NCBI GenBank assembly: GCA_046349395.1
Contig: JAXMCK010000005.1
Coordinates: 124,001-188,000, forward strand
DNA from: JAXMCK01 sp046349395
Lineage (GTDB): Bacteria > Pseudomonadota > Alphaproteobacteria > Geminicoccales > Geminicoccaceae
DNA length: 64,000 bases
Direction: 5' to 3'
Shown: positions 51,991 to 60,575 of the stretch, one piece after another
Layout: each line of letters starts with the position of its first letter
How positions within the stretch are numbered: position 1 is the stretch's first letter
Notes under the pieces: model-generated
Seen by the model: the letters and a program-made list of their open reading frames with translations, nothing else
What the model was told of the DNA's origin: nothing
Databases searched by the model: none
Program-made: the position numbers and the translations under genes

Positions 51991-52413
51991 TCAGGGGGCC
52001 AGTTCGATCCCGGAGAAGAAGAAGGCGATCTCGATCGCCGCGTTCTCGGGGCTGTCCGAGCCGTGCACCGAGTTCGCCTCGATGCCCTCGGCGAAGTCCT
52101 TGCGGATCGTGCCGACGGCGGCATTGGCGGGGTTGGTCGCCCCCATCACCTCGCGGTAGCGGGCGACGGCGTTCTCGCCCTCGAGGACCTGCACCACGAC
52201 CGGGCCCGAGGTCATGAAGTCGCACAAGGAGGCGTAGAACGGCCTTTCCTTGTGCACCTCGTAGAACTTCTCGGCCTGGGCGCGGCTGAGCTGCAGGCGC
52301 TTCTGGGCCACGATGCGCAGACCCGACTTCTCGATCCGGTCGTTGATCGCACCCGTCAGATTGCGCCGCGTCGCATCGGGCTTGATGATCGAAAAGGTGC
52401 GCTCGATGGCCAT
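51991..52413 (-). CDS. ndk: Nucleoside diphosphate kinase
   Basis: 140-residue housekeeping kinase balancing NTP pools. ERTFSIIKPDATRRNLTGAINDRIEKSGL at the N-terminus, FYEVHKERPFYASLCDFMTSGPVV, and the phospho-His in SVHGSDSPENAAIEIAFFF. Full length. Stands between purN (convergent) and holC, with 72 bp upstream. Confidence 0.98.
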   Translation of the reverse strand: MAIERTFSIIKPDATRRNLTGAINDRIEKSGLRIVAQKRLQLSRAQAEKFYEVHKERPFYASLCDFMTSGPVVVQVLEGENAVARYREVMGATNPANAAVGTIRKDFAEGIEANSVHGSDSPENAAIEIAFFFSGIELAP

Positions 52414-52485
52414 GACGATGTCTCTCTTGTTCTCGGCTGAAAGGTCGGGCGGCTTATAGCGACCGCCCCGGAGAGCGCAAAGCGG

Positions 52486-52944
52486 TCAGCTGCCGCCGCC
52501 CGCGCGCACCCAGCCGCCACGCTCCGACTGCTGCCAGTACACCGCCTCATGTCCGGACGCCCTGGCCTCGCGCCAGCGGGTACGCGCCGTCTCCACCGCT
52601 TGGGGGTCGCCGCCGTCGAACAGCTCCAGCACTCGATCATAGCTGCCGAGATCCGGCGCCTCCGCTCCCTCCACCAGAACAAGGATCGAGGCCCCGTTCG
52701 GGTTCTCGATCTCGGTGGTGAGATAGATCGGCTGCGCCTCGGCATGCCCGTCCGCCCGTGTACCGTGAGGCAGGAACGAGGCGTTGTCGTAGGTCCAGAG
52801 GGCTCGGTTCAGAAGTTCCAACCGTTCCGCATCGGAGGCGCGCAGGATCGCCTTCTTCCCCGACGCGTAGACCTTCTCCAACAGGCGGGGCAGCGCCTGC
52901 TCCAGTGTGCTGCGCGTCAGGTGATAGAAGCCGACCTCGGTCAA
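52486..52944 (-). CDS. holC: DNA polymerase III chi subunit
   Basis: 152 residues. Typical chi features: EVGFYHLTRSTLEQALPRLLEKVYASGKKAIL, LLNRALWTYDNASFLPHG and PIYLTTEIENPNGASILVLVEGAE. It links the clamp loader to SSB. The only suitable start is TTG 52944, which overlaps the pepA stop by 4 nt (TTGA); pepA-holC adjacency is widespread in proteobacteria. A longer frame running through pepA out of phase is an artefact. Confidence 0.92.
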   Translation of the reverse strand: MTEVGFYHLTRSTLEQALPRLLEKVYASGKKAILRASDAERLELLNRALWTYDNASFLPHGTRADGHAEAQPIYLTTEIENPNGASILVLVEGAEAPDLGSYDRVLELFDGGDPQAVETARTRWREARASGHEAVYWQQSERGGWVRAGGGS

Positions 52945-54434
52945 GCCGTCGCGGCACCCTCGAGCATGGAGGCGACCAGCCGATCCAGCAGGCGCACGCC
53001 GTAGGCGGTGGCACCTTTGGGGCAGAGATCGTGGTCGCGCGAGGCCCAGGCCATGGCCGCGATGTCGAGATGCGCCCAGGGCGTGTCGCCGACGAACTCC
53101 TGCAGGAACACGGCACCGGCGATGCTGCCGGCTTCGCGCCCGCGGCCGACGTTCTTCATGTCGGCGATCGCCGACTTGATGTGCTTGGTGTAGTTCTTGC
53201 CGAGCGGCAGGCGCCACATCGGCTCGCCGACCGTCTCGCCCGCCTCGATCAGTTGGCGCGCCAGATCGTCGTCGTTGGCGAAGAGACCCGCCTGCTCGTG
53301 GCCGAGTGCGACGATCACGGCACCGGTCAGCGTGGCGAGATCGATCATCGCCCGCGGCTTGAACCGTTCCTTCGCGTACCAGAGCACATCGGCCAGGACG
53401 AGGCGGCCCTCCGCGTCGGTGTTGATCACCTCGACGGTCTTGCCGGACATGGTCCGCACCACGTCGCCCGGGCGCTGTGCTGTGCCGGACGGCATGTTCT
53501 CGACGAGGCCCACGAGGCCCACGACCTCGGCCTTCGCCCGCCTGACGGCCAGCGCCCGCATCGCGCCGAAGACGGCGGCGGCACCGCCCATGTCGTACTT
53601 CATCTCCTCCATCCCGCCCGCGGGCTTGATGGAAATGCCGCCGGTATCGAAGCACACACCCTTGCCGATCAGCGCCAGCGGCGGACCCTCGCCGCCGCCG
53701 TGCCAGCGCATGACCGCGACATAAGGAGGCTGCGCGCTGCCCTGGGCCACGCCCAGCAACGCATTCATGCCGAGCCGCTCGAGGTCGGCGCGCTCGAGGA
53801 TCTCGACCTCGACCCCGTGCTCGGCGAGCCCCGCGCACTCGTCGGCGAAGGCCTTGGGTGTCAGGACGTTGGCCGGCTCGGAGACGAGGTCGCGGGTGGC
53901 CGCCACGGACTCCGCCTCGCCGCGCGAGCGGGCGAAGGCGGCCGAGGCGCCGGTCTCGAGGAACCACAGGCGCTCCAGCTTGCGGCTCTCGTCCTCCTCG
54001 CCCGCAGAGCTGTATTTGCGGAATTCATACGCGCGCAGCTGGGCGCCGAGCGCCATCGCGGCCGCCGCCTCGGCCGGCGGCAATGGCAAATCGAGCCCGG
54101 CCAGCGAGGTCACGTGCGCCTCGCGCACGCGAAGACCCTTCAGCTTCGCCGCCAGGCTGCCGCCGAGTTGTTCCAGGTCCAGCCGCTTCAGGCCCGTCTT
54201 CTTGCCCACCACCAAGAGGATGAGCCGCGAGAGGGAGAGGCCCGCCGGAAGGAGGAGGTCGATGGCCCGACCGTGCGTCAGTTCGCCGTCGACGGTGTCC
54301 AGCGCCCGCCGCAGGAGACCGCCGCTGGCCTCGTCCAACTCCGCCGCCACCGTGCCGAAGCGTCCGTCGTGACCGATCAGGACCACCGCCGTCGCCCGCT
54401 CGGGGGGCCTGCCGCTCTCGAGATGGATCTCCAT
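52941..54434 (-). CDS. pepA: Leucyl aminopeptidase
   Basis: 497-residue M17 cytosolic aminopeptidase with two metal ions. N-terminal macro-like domain (about 1-170); catalytic domain with LIGKGVCFDTGGISIKPAGGMEEMKYDMGG (metal Lys/Asp), the signature NTDAEGRLVLAD and DLATLTGAVIVALGHEQAGLF. Full length with all expected ligands. Divergent from lptD with 178 bp between starts. Confidence 0.97.
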   Translation of the reverse strand: MEIHLESGRPPERATAVVLIGHDGRFGTVAAELDEASGGLLRRALDTVDGELTHGRAIDLLLPAGLSLSRLILLVVGKKTGLKRLDLEQLGGSLAAKLKGLRVREAHVTSLAGLDLPLPPAEAAAAMALGAQLRAYEFRKYSSAGEEDESRKLERLWFLETGASAAFARSRGEAESVAATRDLVSEPANVLTPKAFADECAGLAEHGVEVEILERADLERLGMNALLGVAQGSAQPPYVAVMRWHGGGEGPPLALIGKGVCFDTGGISIKPAGGMEEMKYDMGGAAAVFGAMRALAVRRAKAEVVGLVGLVENMPSGTAQRPGDVVRTMSGKTVEVINTDAEGRLVLADVLWYAKERFKPRAMIDLATLTGAVIVALGHEQAGLFANDDDLARQLIEAGETVGEPMWRLPLGKNYTKHIKSAIADMKNVGRGREAGSIAGAVFLQEFVGDTPWAHLDIAAMAWASRDHDLCPKGATAYGVRLLDRLVASMLEGAATA

Positions 54435-54612
54435 GCCTGGGGCTCGCCTCCTGGAGTGCTGTCGCCCAGACGCAATGGCGTCGGCCCGACCGCATTGTCA
54501 ACGTCCGCCGCCCGTGGACTGGCCGGAGGCCCCCGGCTACAAACGACGCCCAGATGGTCGCCGCCAACTTGCCCGGCGGACGGCCCGATTGCGAGGTGGG
54601 ACAAGAGGCTTC

Positions 54613-56817
54613 GTGGCTGTCAGCCGAGCCCGAACCGCCGCGGTTATCGCCGTGGCCGCCCTGCTCGCGTCCGGCTCCTTCCGGCCGGCCTGGACCCAGG
54701 AGCAGGAGAAGAAGTCCGGCCCGCCCTATGTCGTGACGGCGGACACACTGACCTACGACGGCACGGGTGCGCTCACCGCCACCGGCAATGTCGAGGTCAG
54801 CCGCGGCAAGCAGGTTCTCCTCGCCGACCAGGTCACCTACGAACCGAAGGCCGACAAGGTGAAGGCACGCGGCCATGTCGTGCTGGTCGACCCCGGCGGC
54901 GACACTGTCTTCGGCGACGAGGCGGAGGTCACGGGCGATCTCCGCGAGGGCTTCATCAACAGCATTCGCGTCCTGAGCAAGGAAGGCGACCGGGTCGCCG
55001 CCAACCGCGCCACCCGGCGCGACGGCCAGTTCACCGAGATGGAGCAGGCGGTCTACAGCCCCTGCCCGCTCTGCCAGGGCGAGGACGACACACCGCTCTG
55101 GCAGATCAAGGCGCAGCGGGTCGTCCACGACGAGCAGGCCCGCACCCTCACCTACAAGAACGCCTGGCTCGAGTTCTTCGGCGTGCCGACGCTGTTCACG
55201 CCCTGGTTCCGCACCCCCGATCCGGGGGTGAAGCGGCAGTCCGGGTTCCTGGCACCCGTGGCCGGCAGCAACTCGACGCTCGGCCTGTTCGCCAAGACGC
55301 CCTACTACTTCAACCTCGCCCCCGACCGCGATTTCACCTTCATCCCGATCGTCACGCAGAACTCGGGCGTGGTGCTGGGTGGCGAGTATCGGCAACTTTG
55401 GGACAGCGGCTACGCCACCATCTCCGGCAGCGGTACCTACACCGAGGCCTATGCCGAGGATCCGGCCCTGGCGAAGGAAAAGGGCGACGAGTTCCGCGGC
55501 CACATCTACGCCGACGGGCGGCATTGGCTGTCCGATCAGACCGCCGCCGGTGCCACGATTTTCCTCACGACCGACAATTCATATCTGCAGCGCTACAATA
55601 TCAGCGACGACGACGTGCTGCAGAACCACGTCTATATCGAGAACTTCGACGACAGGAACTTTCTGGCCGCCGAAGGCTATTATTTCCAGGGCCTGCGCGG
55701 GCAGGATCGCCAAGGGCTGATCCCGGTGGCGCTGCCACTGCTGACGTCGCATCTCGTCAGCGACGAGATGAAGTGGGATTCGCGCTTCTCGCTCGACACC
55801 AGCACGATGGTGCTGACCCGGCGCAGCGGACTCGACACCCGCCGCCTGTCGTCCACCCTCGCCTGGGAAGTCCCCTATTTGGGCCCGCTCGGTGACATCT
55901 ATCGCCTGCGGCTGAGCACACGCGCCGACTTCTACAATACCGAAGGCAACACGCAGACCTTCACCAACGATGGCCCCACCAACAGCGAGGCACGGGTGAT
56001 CCCGCGCCTGACGGCCGATTGGAGCTGGCCACTGATCGGCGAGACCGGCAGTTGGCAGCACGAGATCGAGCCGACGGTCAGTTTCACCGCCACGCGCGAC
56101 GGCGGCAACAAGAACTCGATCCCCAACGAGGACAGCCAGGACTTCGAGTTCGACGAGACGAACCTCTGGGAGGCCGACCGCTTCCCTGGTCTGGATCGGC
56201 TCGATACCGGCACCAAGATCTCCTATGGCGTGCGCTTCAACTCGACGAGTGCCGATGCCCTGCAGGTCGGCGGGAGCTTCGGCCAGAGCTACCGGTTCTT
56301 CGGCGACAGCCCCTATCCGGACGATACCGGCGTCGATGCGCGCCTGTCGGATTATGTCGGCCGCCTCGATTTCCGGCCCGTGTCGCTGCTCGATCTCAAC
56401 TATCGCTTTCGGCTGTCGAAGGACAAGTTCGAGTTCCGCCGTCAGGAACTGGGCTTCGTCGCCGGCCCGTCGGCGCTGTTCGTGTACGGCAACTACCTCA
56501 ACCTGACGAAGGAGCCGTCGAACACGGCGAGTGCCGACTTCCAGTCACGCGAGGAGCTGATCTTCGGCGCCCGCGCCCAGCTCACCAACAGCATCGCCGT
56601 GGGCGGGCAGATCCGCCGCGACTTGACCGCAGGCGAGACGGTGGCGGACAATCTCGGCCTGATCTATACGCACCCCTGCCTCACGCTCACCATCGGCTAT
56701 GAGCGCAGCTTCACCCAGACGGGTGAGCTCAAGGACGAAAAGACCTTCCTCGTGCGCCTCACCCTGAAGAATCTCGGCGACTTCGAGACCGGAAGCGCAC
56801 TCCTCGGCAGCGAATAG
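54613..56817 (+). CDS. lptD: LPS assembly outer-membrane protein LptD
   Basis: 734 residues. Signal peptide (about 1-30), then the LptA-like jellyroll YVVTADTLTYDGTGALTATGNVEVSRGKQVLLADQVTYE, then a large C-terminal barrel with the conserved start RTLTYKNAWLEFFGVPTLFTPWFRTPDPGVKRQSGFLAP. Inserts LPS into the outer leaflet with LptE. Start chosen at GTG 54613 after AAGAGG; upstream codons lack a signal sequence. Two Cys in CPLCQGED may be part of the disulfide set. lptF/lptG are not adjacent. Heads an operon with surA, rsmA and an acetyltransferase gene. Confidence 0.95.
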   Translation: MAVSRARTAAVIAVAALLASGSFRPAWTQEQEKKSGPPYVVTADTLTYDGTGALTATGNVEVSRGKQVLLADQVTYEPKADKVKARGHVVLVDPGGDTVFGDEAEVTGDLREGFINSIRVLSKEGDRVAANRATRRDGQFTEMEQAVYSPCPLCQGEDDTPLWQIKAQRVVHDEQARTLTYKNAWLEFFGVPTLFTPWFRTPDPGVKRQSGFLAPVAGSNSTLGLFAKTPYYFNLAPDRDFTFIPIVTQNSGVVLGGEYRQLWDSGYATISGSGTYTEAYAEDPALAKEKGDEFRGHIYADGRHWLSDQTAAGATIFLTTDNSYLQRYNISDDDVLQNHVYIENFDDRNFLAAEGYYFQGLRGQDRQGLIPVALPLLTSHLVSDEMKWDSRFSLDTSTMVLTRRSGLDTRRLSSTLAWEVPYLGPLGDIYRLRLSTRADFYNTEGNTQTFTNDGPTNSEARVIPRLTADWSWPLIGETGSWQHEIEPTVSFTATRDGGNKNSIPNEDSQDFEFDETNLWEADRFPGLDRLDTGTKISYGVRFNSTSADALQVGGSFGQSYRFFGDSPYPDDTGVDARLSDYVGRLDFRPVSLLDLNYRFRLSKDKFEFRRQELGFVAGPSALFVYGNYLNLTKEPSNTASADFQSREELIFGARAQLTNSIAVGGQIRRDLTAGETVADNLGLIYTHPCLTLTIGYERSFTQTGELKDEKTFLVRLTLKNLGDFETGSALLGSE

Positions 56818-56831
56818 AGGAGATCACGACG

Positions 56832-57776
56832 TTGCGGGTTGCGAGCTTTCTCCGCGGGGCGCTGCTGGCGTGCATCCTCGCCGTCTCTGCCGCTTCGGCG
56901 TCCTTCGCGCAGGCGCCCCGGATCGCTGCGGTGGTCAACGACGACGTCATCACGACGACCGATCTCGGCGCCCGCATCAATCTGGCGCTCGTCACCACGG
57001 GCCTGCCGGCGACGGACGATTCCCGCCGGCAGATCGCGCCGCAGGTCCTGCGCAACTACATCGACGAGACCCTGCAGGTGCAGGAGGCGAAGCGGCTCAA
57101 CATCCAGGTCTCGGACGAGGAGGTGACGCGAGCGCTGACCTCGGTCGCCCAGCGCAACAACATGACCCTCGACCAGCTGGCTCAGGCCCTGGGGCAGCGA
57201 GGTGTCGAGTTCGCCACGCTGCAGAACCAGATCCGCAGCCAGATCGCCTGGGTGAAGCTCGTTCAGGCCCAGCTGCGCCCCAAGGTCGTGATCACCGACG
57301 ATCAGGTGTCGCTCGCGATGAAGGAGTCCGCGGGCCAGCAGAACACCGAGTTCCTGATGTCCGAGATCCTCCTGCCCGTCTACGACCCCTCGCAGCAGCA
57401 GAAGGTGCTGTCCGACGCGAATCAGCTCGTCGGTGCGCTGCGCGGCGGCGCCGACTTCGCGGCCCTCGCCCGTCAGGTGTCGGTGGCATCGAGCGCCGAG
57501 AAGGGCGGTGATCTCGGCTGGGTATCGTCCTCGGCGATGGTTCCGGAGTTGCGCGGCCAGATCGCGTCGCTGCAGCCGGGGCAGATGACGGATCCCCTGC
57601 CCAGCCCGGCGGGCGTGCACATCTTCCTCGTCCGCGACAAGCGCGCCCAGGCCGCCGACGCGGGCGCCAACAGCGACACCACCCGGCAGCGGCTTCAACA
57701 GGAGCAGCTCGAACGGCTTGCCGCCCGCTACCTGCGCAACCTCCGCAAGGACGCGTTCATCGACGTCCGCCTCTGA
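56832..57776 (+). CDS. surA: Periplasmic chaperone/peptidyl-prolyl isomerase SurA
   Basis: 314 residues with a signal peptide (about 1-28, ending ASFAQ). The N-terminal SurA domain begins RIAAVVNDDVITTTDLGARINLAL; one parvulin domain (about 165-275) has MSEILLPVYDPSQQQ, FAALARQVSVASSAEKGGDLGWVSSSAMVPEL and GVHIFLVRDKR. Shorter than enteric SurA, with a single parvulin domain. TTG 56832 is the start; AGAGGAG from the lptD stop region precedes it by about 10 nt. Confidence 0.94.
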   Translation: MRVASFLRGALLACILAVSAASASFAQAPRIAAVVNDDVITTTDLGARINLALVTTGLPATDDSRRQIAPQVLRNYIDETLQVQEAKRLNIQVSDEEVTRALTSVAQRNNMTLDQLAQALGQRGVEFATLQNQIRSQIAWVKLVQAQLRPKVVITDDQVSLAMKESAGQQNTEFLMSEILLPVYDPSQQQKVLSDANQLVGALRGGADFAALARQVSVASSAEKGGDLGWVSSSAMVPELRGQIASLQPGQMTDPLPSPAGVHIFLVRDKRAQAADAGANSDTTRQRLQQEQLERLAARYLRNLRKDAFIDVRL

Positions 57777-58608
57777 GCCGACCTGGCCGAAGCCGGCCGA
57801 AATCGTCCGCCGGCACGGCCTCGCCGCCGACCACCGGCTCGGCCAGCATTTTCTCTTCGACCCGACGATCCTCGACCGGATCGCCCAGGCCGCAACCCCG
57901 CTGGATGCCGGCATCGTCGTCGAGATCGGTCCCGGCCCGGGTGGCCTCACCGCCGCCCTGCTGAAGGCCGGTGCCCGCCGGCTCGTCGCCGTCGAGCGCG
58001 ACCGCCGCTGCATCGAGGCGCTGACCGAACTGGTGACACTCGCGGACGGCCGCCTGGAGCTGGTCGCCGCCGACGCCATGGACTTCGACCTCGCGGTCGT
58101 CGCCCAGGGCCAGCCCGTCCGCATCGTCGCCAACCTGCCCTACAATATCGGCACGGCGCTCCTCCTCGGCTGGCTCGGACGGCTCGACCTCGTCGAGGTC
58201 ATGGTGCTGATGTTCCAGAAGGAGGTGGCACTCCGCCTCGTGGCCTCCCCGGGCAGCGACGACTATGGCCGCCTCGCCGTGCTGGCGCAGAGCCTGTGCC
58301 GGGTGGAACGCCTGTTCGATCTGCCGGCCGGCGCCTTCCATCCCCCGCCGAAAGTGGCCTCCAGCGTGGTGCGCCTGACACCGCTGCCGGATCGGCCGGG
58401 GCCCGAGCTGACCAGAGCGCTCGAACGCGTCACCGCCGCCGCCTTCGGCCAGCGCCGCAAGATGCTGCGCTCGAGCCTGAAGAGCCTGGGCGTTCCTCTC
58501 GACCGACTCCTCGCCGGCACCGGCGTCGAGCCGACCCGCCGGGCCGAGGAGCTGTCGATCCCGACCTTTCAGGCTCTGGCCGCCAACCTCGTCGGCCCGC
58601 CCGTCTGA
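57718..58608 (+). CDS. rsmA: 16S rRNA dimethyladenosine transferase (KsgA/RsmA)
   Basis: About 296 residues as drawn; dimethylates two adenosines near the 16S 3' end. Motifs: LGQHFLFDPTILDRIA, VVEIGPGPGGLTAALL, VERDRRCIEAL, NLPYNIGTALLL and FHPPPKVASSVVRL. The start is a problem: the only in-frame canonical codon near the expected N-terminus is TTG 57718, 59 nt inside surA, adding about 12 residues; otherwise a rare codon just after the surA stop is used. Overlaps the acetyltransferase start (TGATG). Confidence 0.9.
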   Translation: MPPATCATSARTRSSTSASEPTWPKPAEIVRRHGLAADHRLGQHFLFDPTILDRIAQAATPLDAGIVVEIGPGPGGLTAALLKAGARRLVAVERDRRCIEALTELVTLADGRLELVAADAMDFDLAVVAQGQPVRIVANLPYNIGTALLLGWLGRLDLVEVMVLMFQKEVALRLVASPGSDDYGRLAVLAQSLCRVERLFDLPAGAFHPPPKVASSVVRLTPLPDRPGPELTRALERVTAAAFGQRRKMLRSSLKSLGVPLDRLLAGTGVEPTRRAEELSIPTFQALAANLVGPPV

Positions 58609-59078
58609 TGGCGAACCTCGCTCCCACGATCCGCCGTCTCGGACCCGCGGACGTCCAGCCCATGCGGTCGCTCAACCGGCTCTTCGCCGACGCATTCGCC
58701 GAGCCCGAGACCTACGCCGCGGATCCTCCGGCCGAGCCTTACCTGTCGTCGGTTCTTGCGAGAGAGCACGTCGTCGCCCTCGTCGCCACGATCGCGGACG
58801 AGGTGGTCGGGGGCCTCGTCGCCTACGAACTGGACAAGCTCGAACGGCAGCGGCGCGAGATCTACGTTTACGACCTTGCCGTTGCCGCCCGTCACCGCCG
58901 CCAGGGCATCGCGACGGCTCTCCTCCGGGAGGTGCAGACGATCGCGCGGGACCGGTCAGCCTGGGTCGTCTTCGTCCAGGCCGACTACGTCGATGACGCG
59001 GCGGTCGCCCTCTACGACAAGCTCGGCACGCGCGAAGAGGTCCTCCACTTCGACCTGCCCATCGACGCTCCGGCCTAA
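58608..59078 (+). CDS. AAC(3)-I-like GNAT acetyltransferase
   Basis: 156-residue GNAT protein closely matching the AAC(3)-I aminoglycoside 3-N-acetyltransferase family: LFADAFAEPETYAADPPAEPYL, VVGGLVAYELDKLERQRREIYVYDLAVAARHRRQGIATALLREVQ with the acetyl-CoA loop, FVQADYVDDAAVALYDKLGTREEVLHFDLPI. ATG 58608 overlaps the rsmA stop. In a housekeeping operon it is probably a chromosomal relative with a native substrate; resistance is possible but untested. It converges with gmk, overlapping by 4 bp. Confidence 0.9.
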   Translation: MANLAPTIRRLGPADVQPMRSLNRLFADAFAEPETYAADPPAEPYLSSVLAREHVVALVATIADEVVGGLVAYELDKLERQRREIYVYDLAVAARHRRQGIATALLREVQTIARDRSAWVVFVQADYVDDAAVALYDKLGTREEVLHFDLPIDAPA

Positions 59079-59743
59079 GTCTGCGGCGGCACCGCCTTGC
59101 GGAACTGCTGCACGAACTTGCCGAGCCCGGGATGCCGCTTGCGGCGCAGCCGCTCGCCGGTGAGCACGGCCTGCACCGCCGCCACGCTGACCGCGAAGTC
59201 CCGGTTCACGATCACATAGTCGTATTCGGGCCAGTGGGTGACGTCGGAGGCCACCTGCGCCAGCCGGAACTGGACGATGTCGTCCGTGTCCTGCGCCCGA
59301 GTCCGCAGCCGCCGCTCGAGCTCCTCCAGGTTCGGCGGCAGGATGAACACGCCCACCATGTCGTCGGCCGCGGCCTGCTTCAGCTGCTGCGCACCCTGCC
59401 AGTCGATGTCGAACAGCACGTCGCGCCCTGCGGCCAGTGCTTCCTCCACCGCAGCCCGCGGCGTGCCGTAATAGTGGCCGTAGACGCGGGCGTGCTCCAG
59501 CAGCGCCCCCTCGTCCGCCAGCTTGCGGAATCGCGGCTCGTCGATGAAGAAGTAGTGCACGCCGTCGCGCTCGCCGGGCCGCTGCGGCCGCGTGGTCACC
59601 GAGATCGAGAGCGTCAGCTCCGGCTCGAGTTCCAGCAGCCGGCGGGAGATCGACGTCTTGCCGGCACCGGAGGGCGAGGACATCACCAGCATCAGGCCCC
59701 GACGTCGCGCCGCGTCGGGCATCACCTCGGCATATCCCGCCAT
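59075..59743 (-). CDS. gmk: Guanylate kinase
   Basis: 222 residues, converts GMP to GDP. P-loop VMSSPSGAGKTSISRRLL, GMP-binding SISVTTRPQRPGERDGVHYFFI, ALLEHARVYGHYYGTPRAAVEE, DVLFDIDWQGAQQL and IFILPP-like VGVFILPPNLEELERRLRTR. ATG 59743 preferred; GTG 59761 would add six residues. It lies between convergent and divergent neighbours. Confidence 0.97.
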   Translation of the reverse strand: MAGYAEVMPDAARRRGLMLVMSSPSGAGKTSISRRLLELEPELTLSISVTTRPQRPGERDGVHYFFIDEPRFRKLADEGALLEHARVYGHYYGTPRAAVEEALAAGRDVLFDIDWQGAQQLKQAAADDMVGVFILPPNLEELERRLRTRAQDTDDIVQFRLAQVASDVTHWPEYDYVIVNRDFAVSVAAVQAVLTGERLRRKRHPGLGKFVQQFRKAVPPQT

Positions 59744-59799
59744 GTCGATTTCCCGGGTCACCTTGTCCGCCGTTCTCGGCGTGCGACGCTTCTAGTCCC

Positions 59800-60567
59800 A
59801 TGTCCGCCACGGGTGAAAGCGACACGCCGCACCACGTCCTGATCACCGGGGCCAGCAGCGGCCTGGGTGCGGCTTTGGCGCTGGCCTACGCGGCACCGGG
59901 CGTGAAGCTCGCTCTCTTCGCCCGCGACGAGGAGCGCGTGCGCGAGGTGGCCGAGCAGTGCCGGGCCAAGGGTGCAGCCGTGGCTGCCTTGCTCGTCGAC
60001 GTGACCGACGCCGAGGCGATGGAGCAGGCCGTCACCCTCGTCGACGATGCCGCACCAGTCGACCTCGTCATCGCCAATGCCGGGATCGCCGGCACGATGC
60101 TGGGAGGCGACGGCGTCGCCCGGCTTTTCGCCGTCAACGTCATGGGCGTCGTGCACACGGTCGAGCCCCTCCTGCCCCGCATGCGCGAGCGCCACCGTGG
60201 CCAGATCGCGATCATGAGTTCGCTGGCATCCTTCGTCGCGCGCCCGGGGACCGCCGCCTACTGCGGCAGCAAGGCTGCGGTCCGGATCTGGGGCGAAGGC
60301 CTGCGCCAGCGGCTGGCCGCTGACGGCGTCCGGGTCAGCGTGATCTGTCCCGGTTTCGTCGACACTCCGCTGACCCGCCGCAACCCGTTCCCCATGCCGA
60401 TGCTGATGGACGCGGAGTCCGCGGCCCACCTCATCAAGCGCCGCCTAGCCCGAGACGACGGCAGGATTGCCTTTCCCTGGCCCATGTACGTCGGTGCTCT
60501 CGTCGCCGGCATGCTGCCCGCCTGGATCCAGCAACGCGCTACCGGCCGCTGGCCCGGCAAGGAGTGA
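59800..60567 (+). CDS. Short-chain dehydrogenase, membrane-associated type
   Basis: 255 residues. TGASSGLGAALALAYA cofactor loop, ARDEERV, NAGIAGT, catalytic MSSLASF and YCGSKAAV. The C-terminal stretch FPWPMYVGALVAGMLPAWI is hydrophobic and probably membrane-associated, as in acyl-/sterol-type SDRs. The stop overlaps the ribosome site of the oxygenase gene that follows. Substrate unknown. Confidence 0.9.
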   Translation: MSATGESDTPHHVLITGASSGLGAALALAYAAPGVKLALFARDEERVREVAEQCRAKGAAVAALLVDVTDAEAMEQAVTLVDDAAPVDLVIANAGIAGTMLGGDGVARLFAVNVMGVVHTVEPLLPRMRERHRGQIAIMSSLASFVARPGTAAYCGSKAAVRIWGEGLRQRLAADGVRVSVICPGFVDTPLTRRNPFPMPMLMDAESAAHLIKRRLARDDGRIAFPWPMYVGALVAGMLPAWIQQRATGRWPGKE

Positions 60568-60575
60568 GCGAGCCC

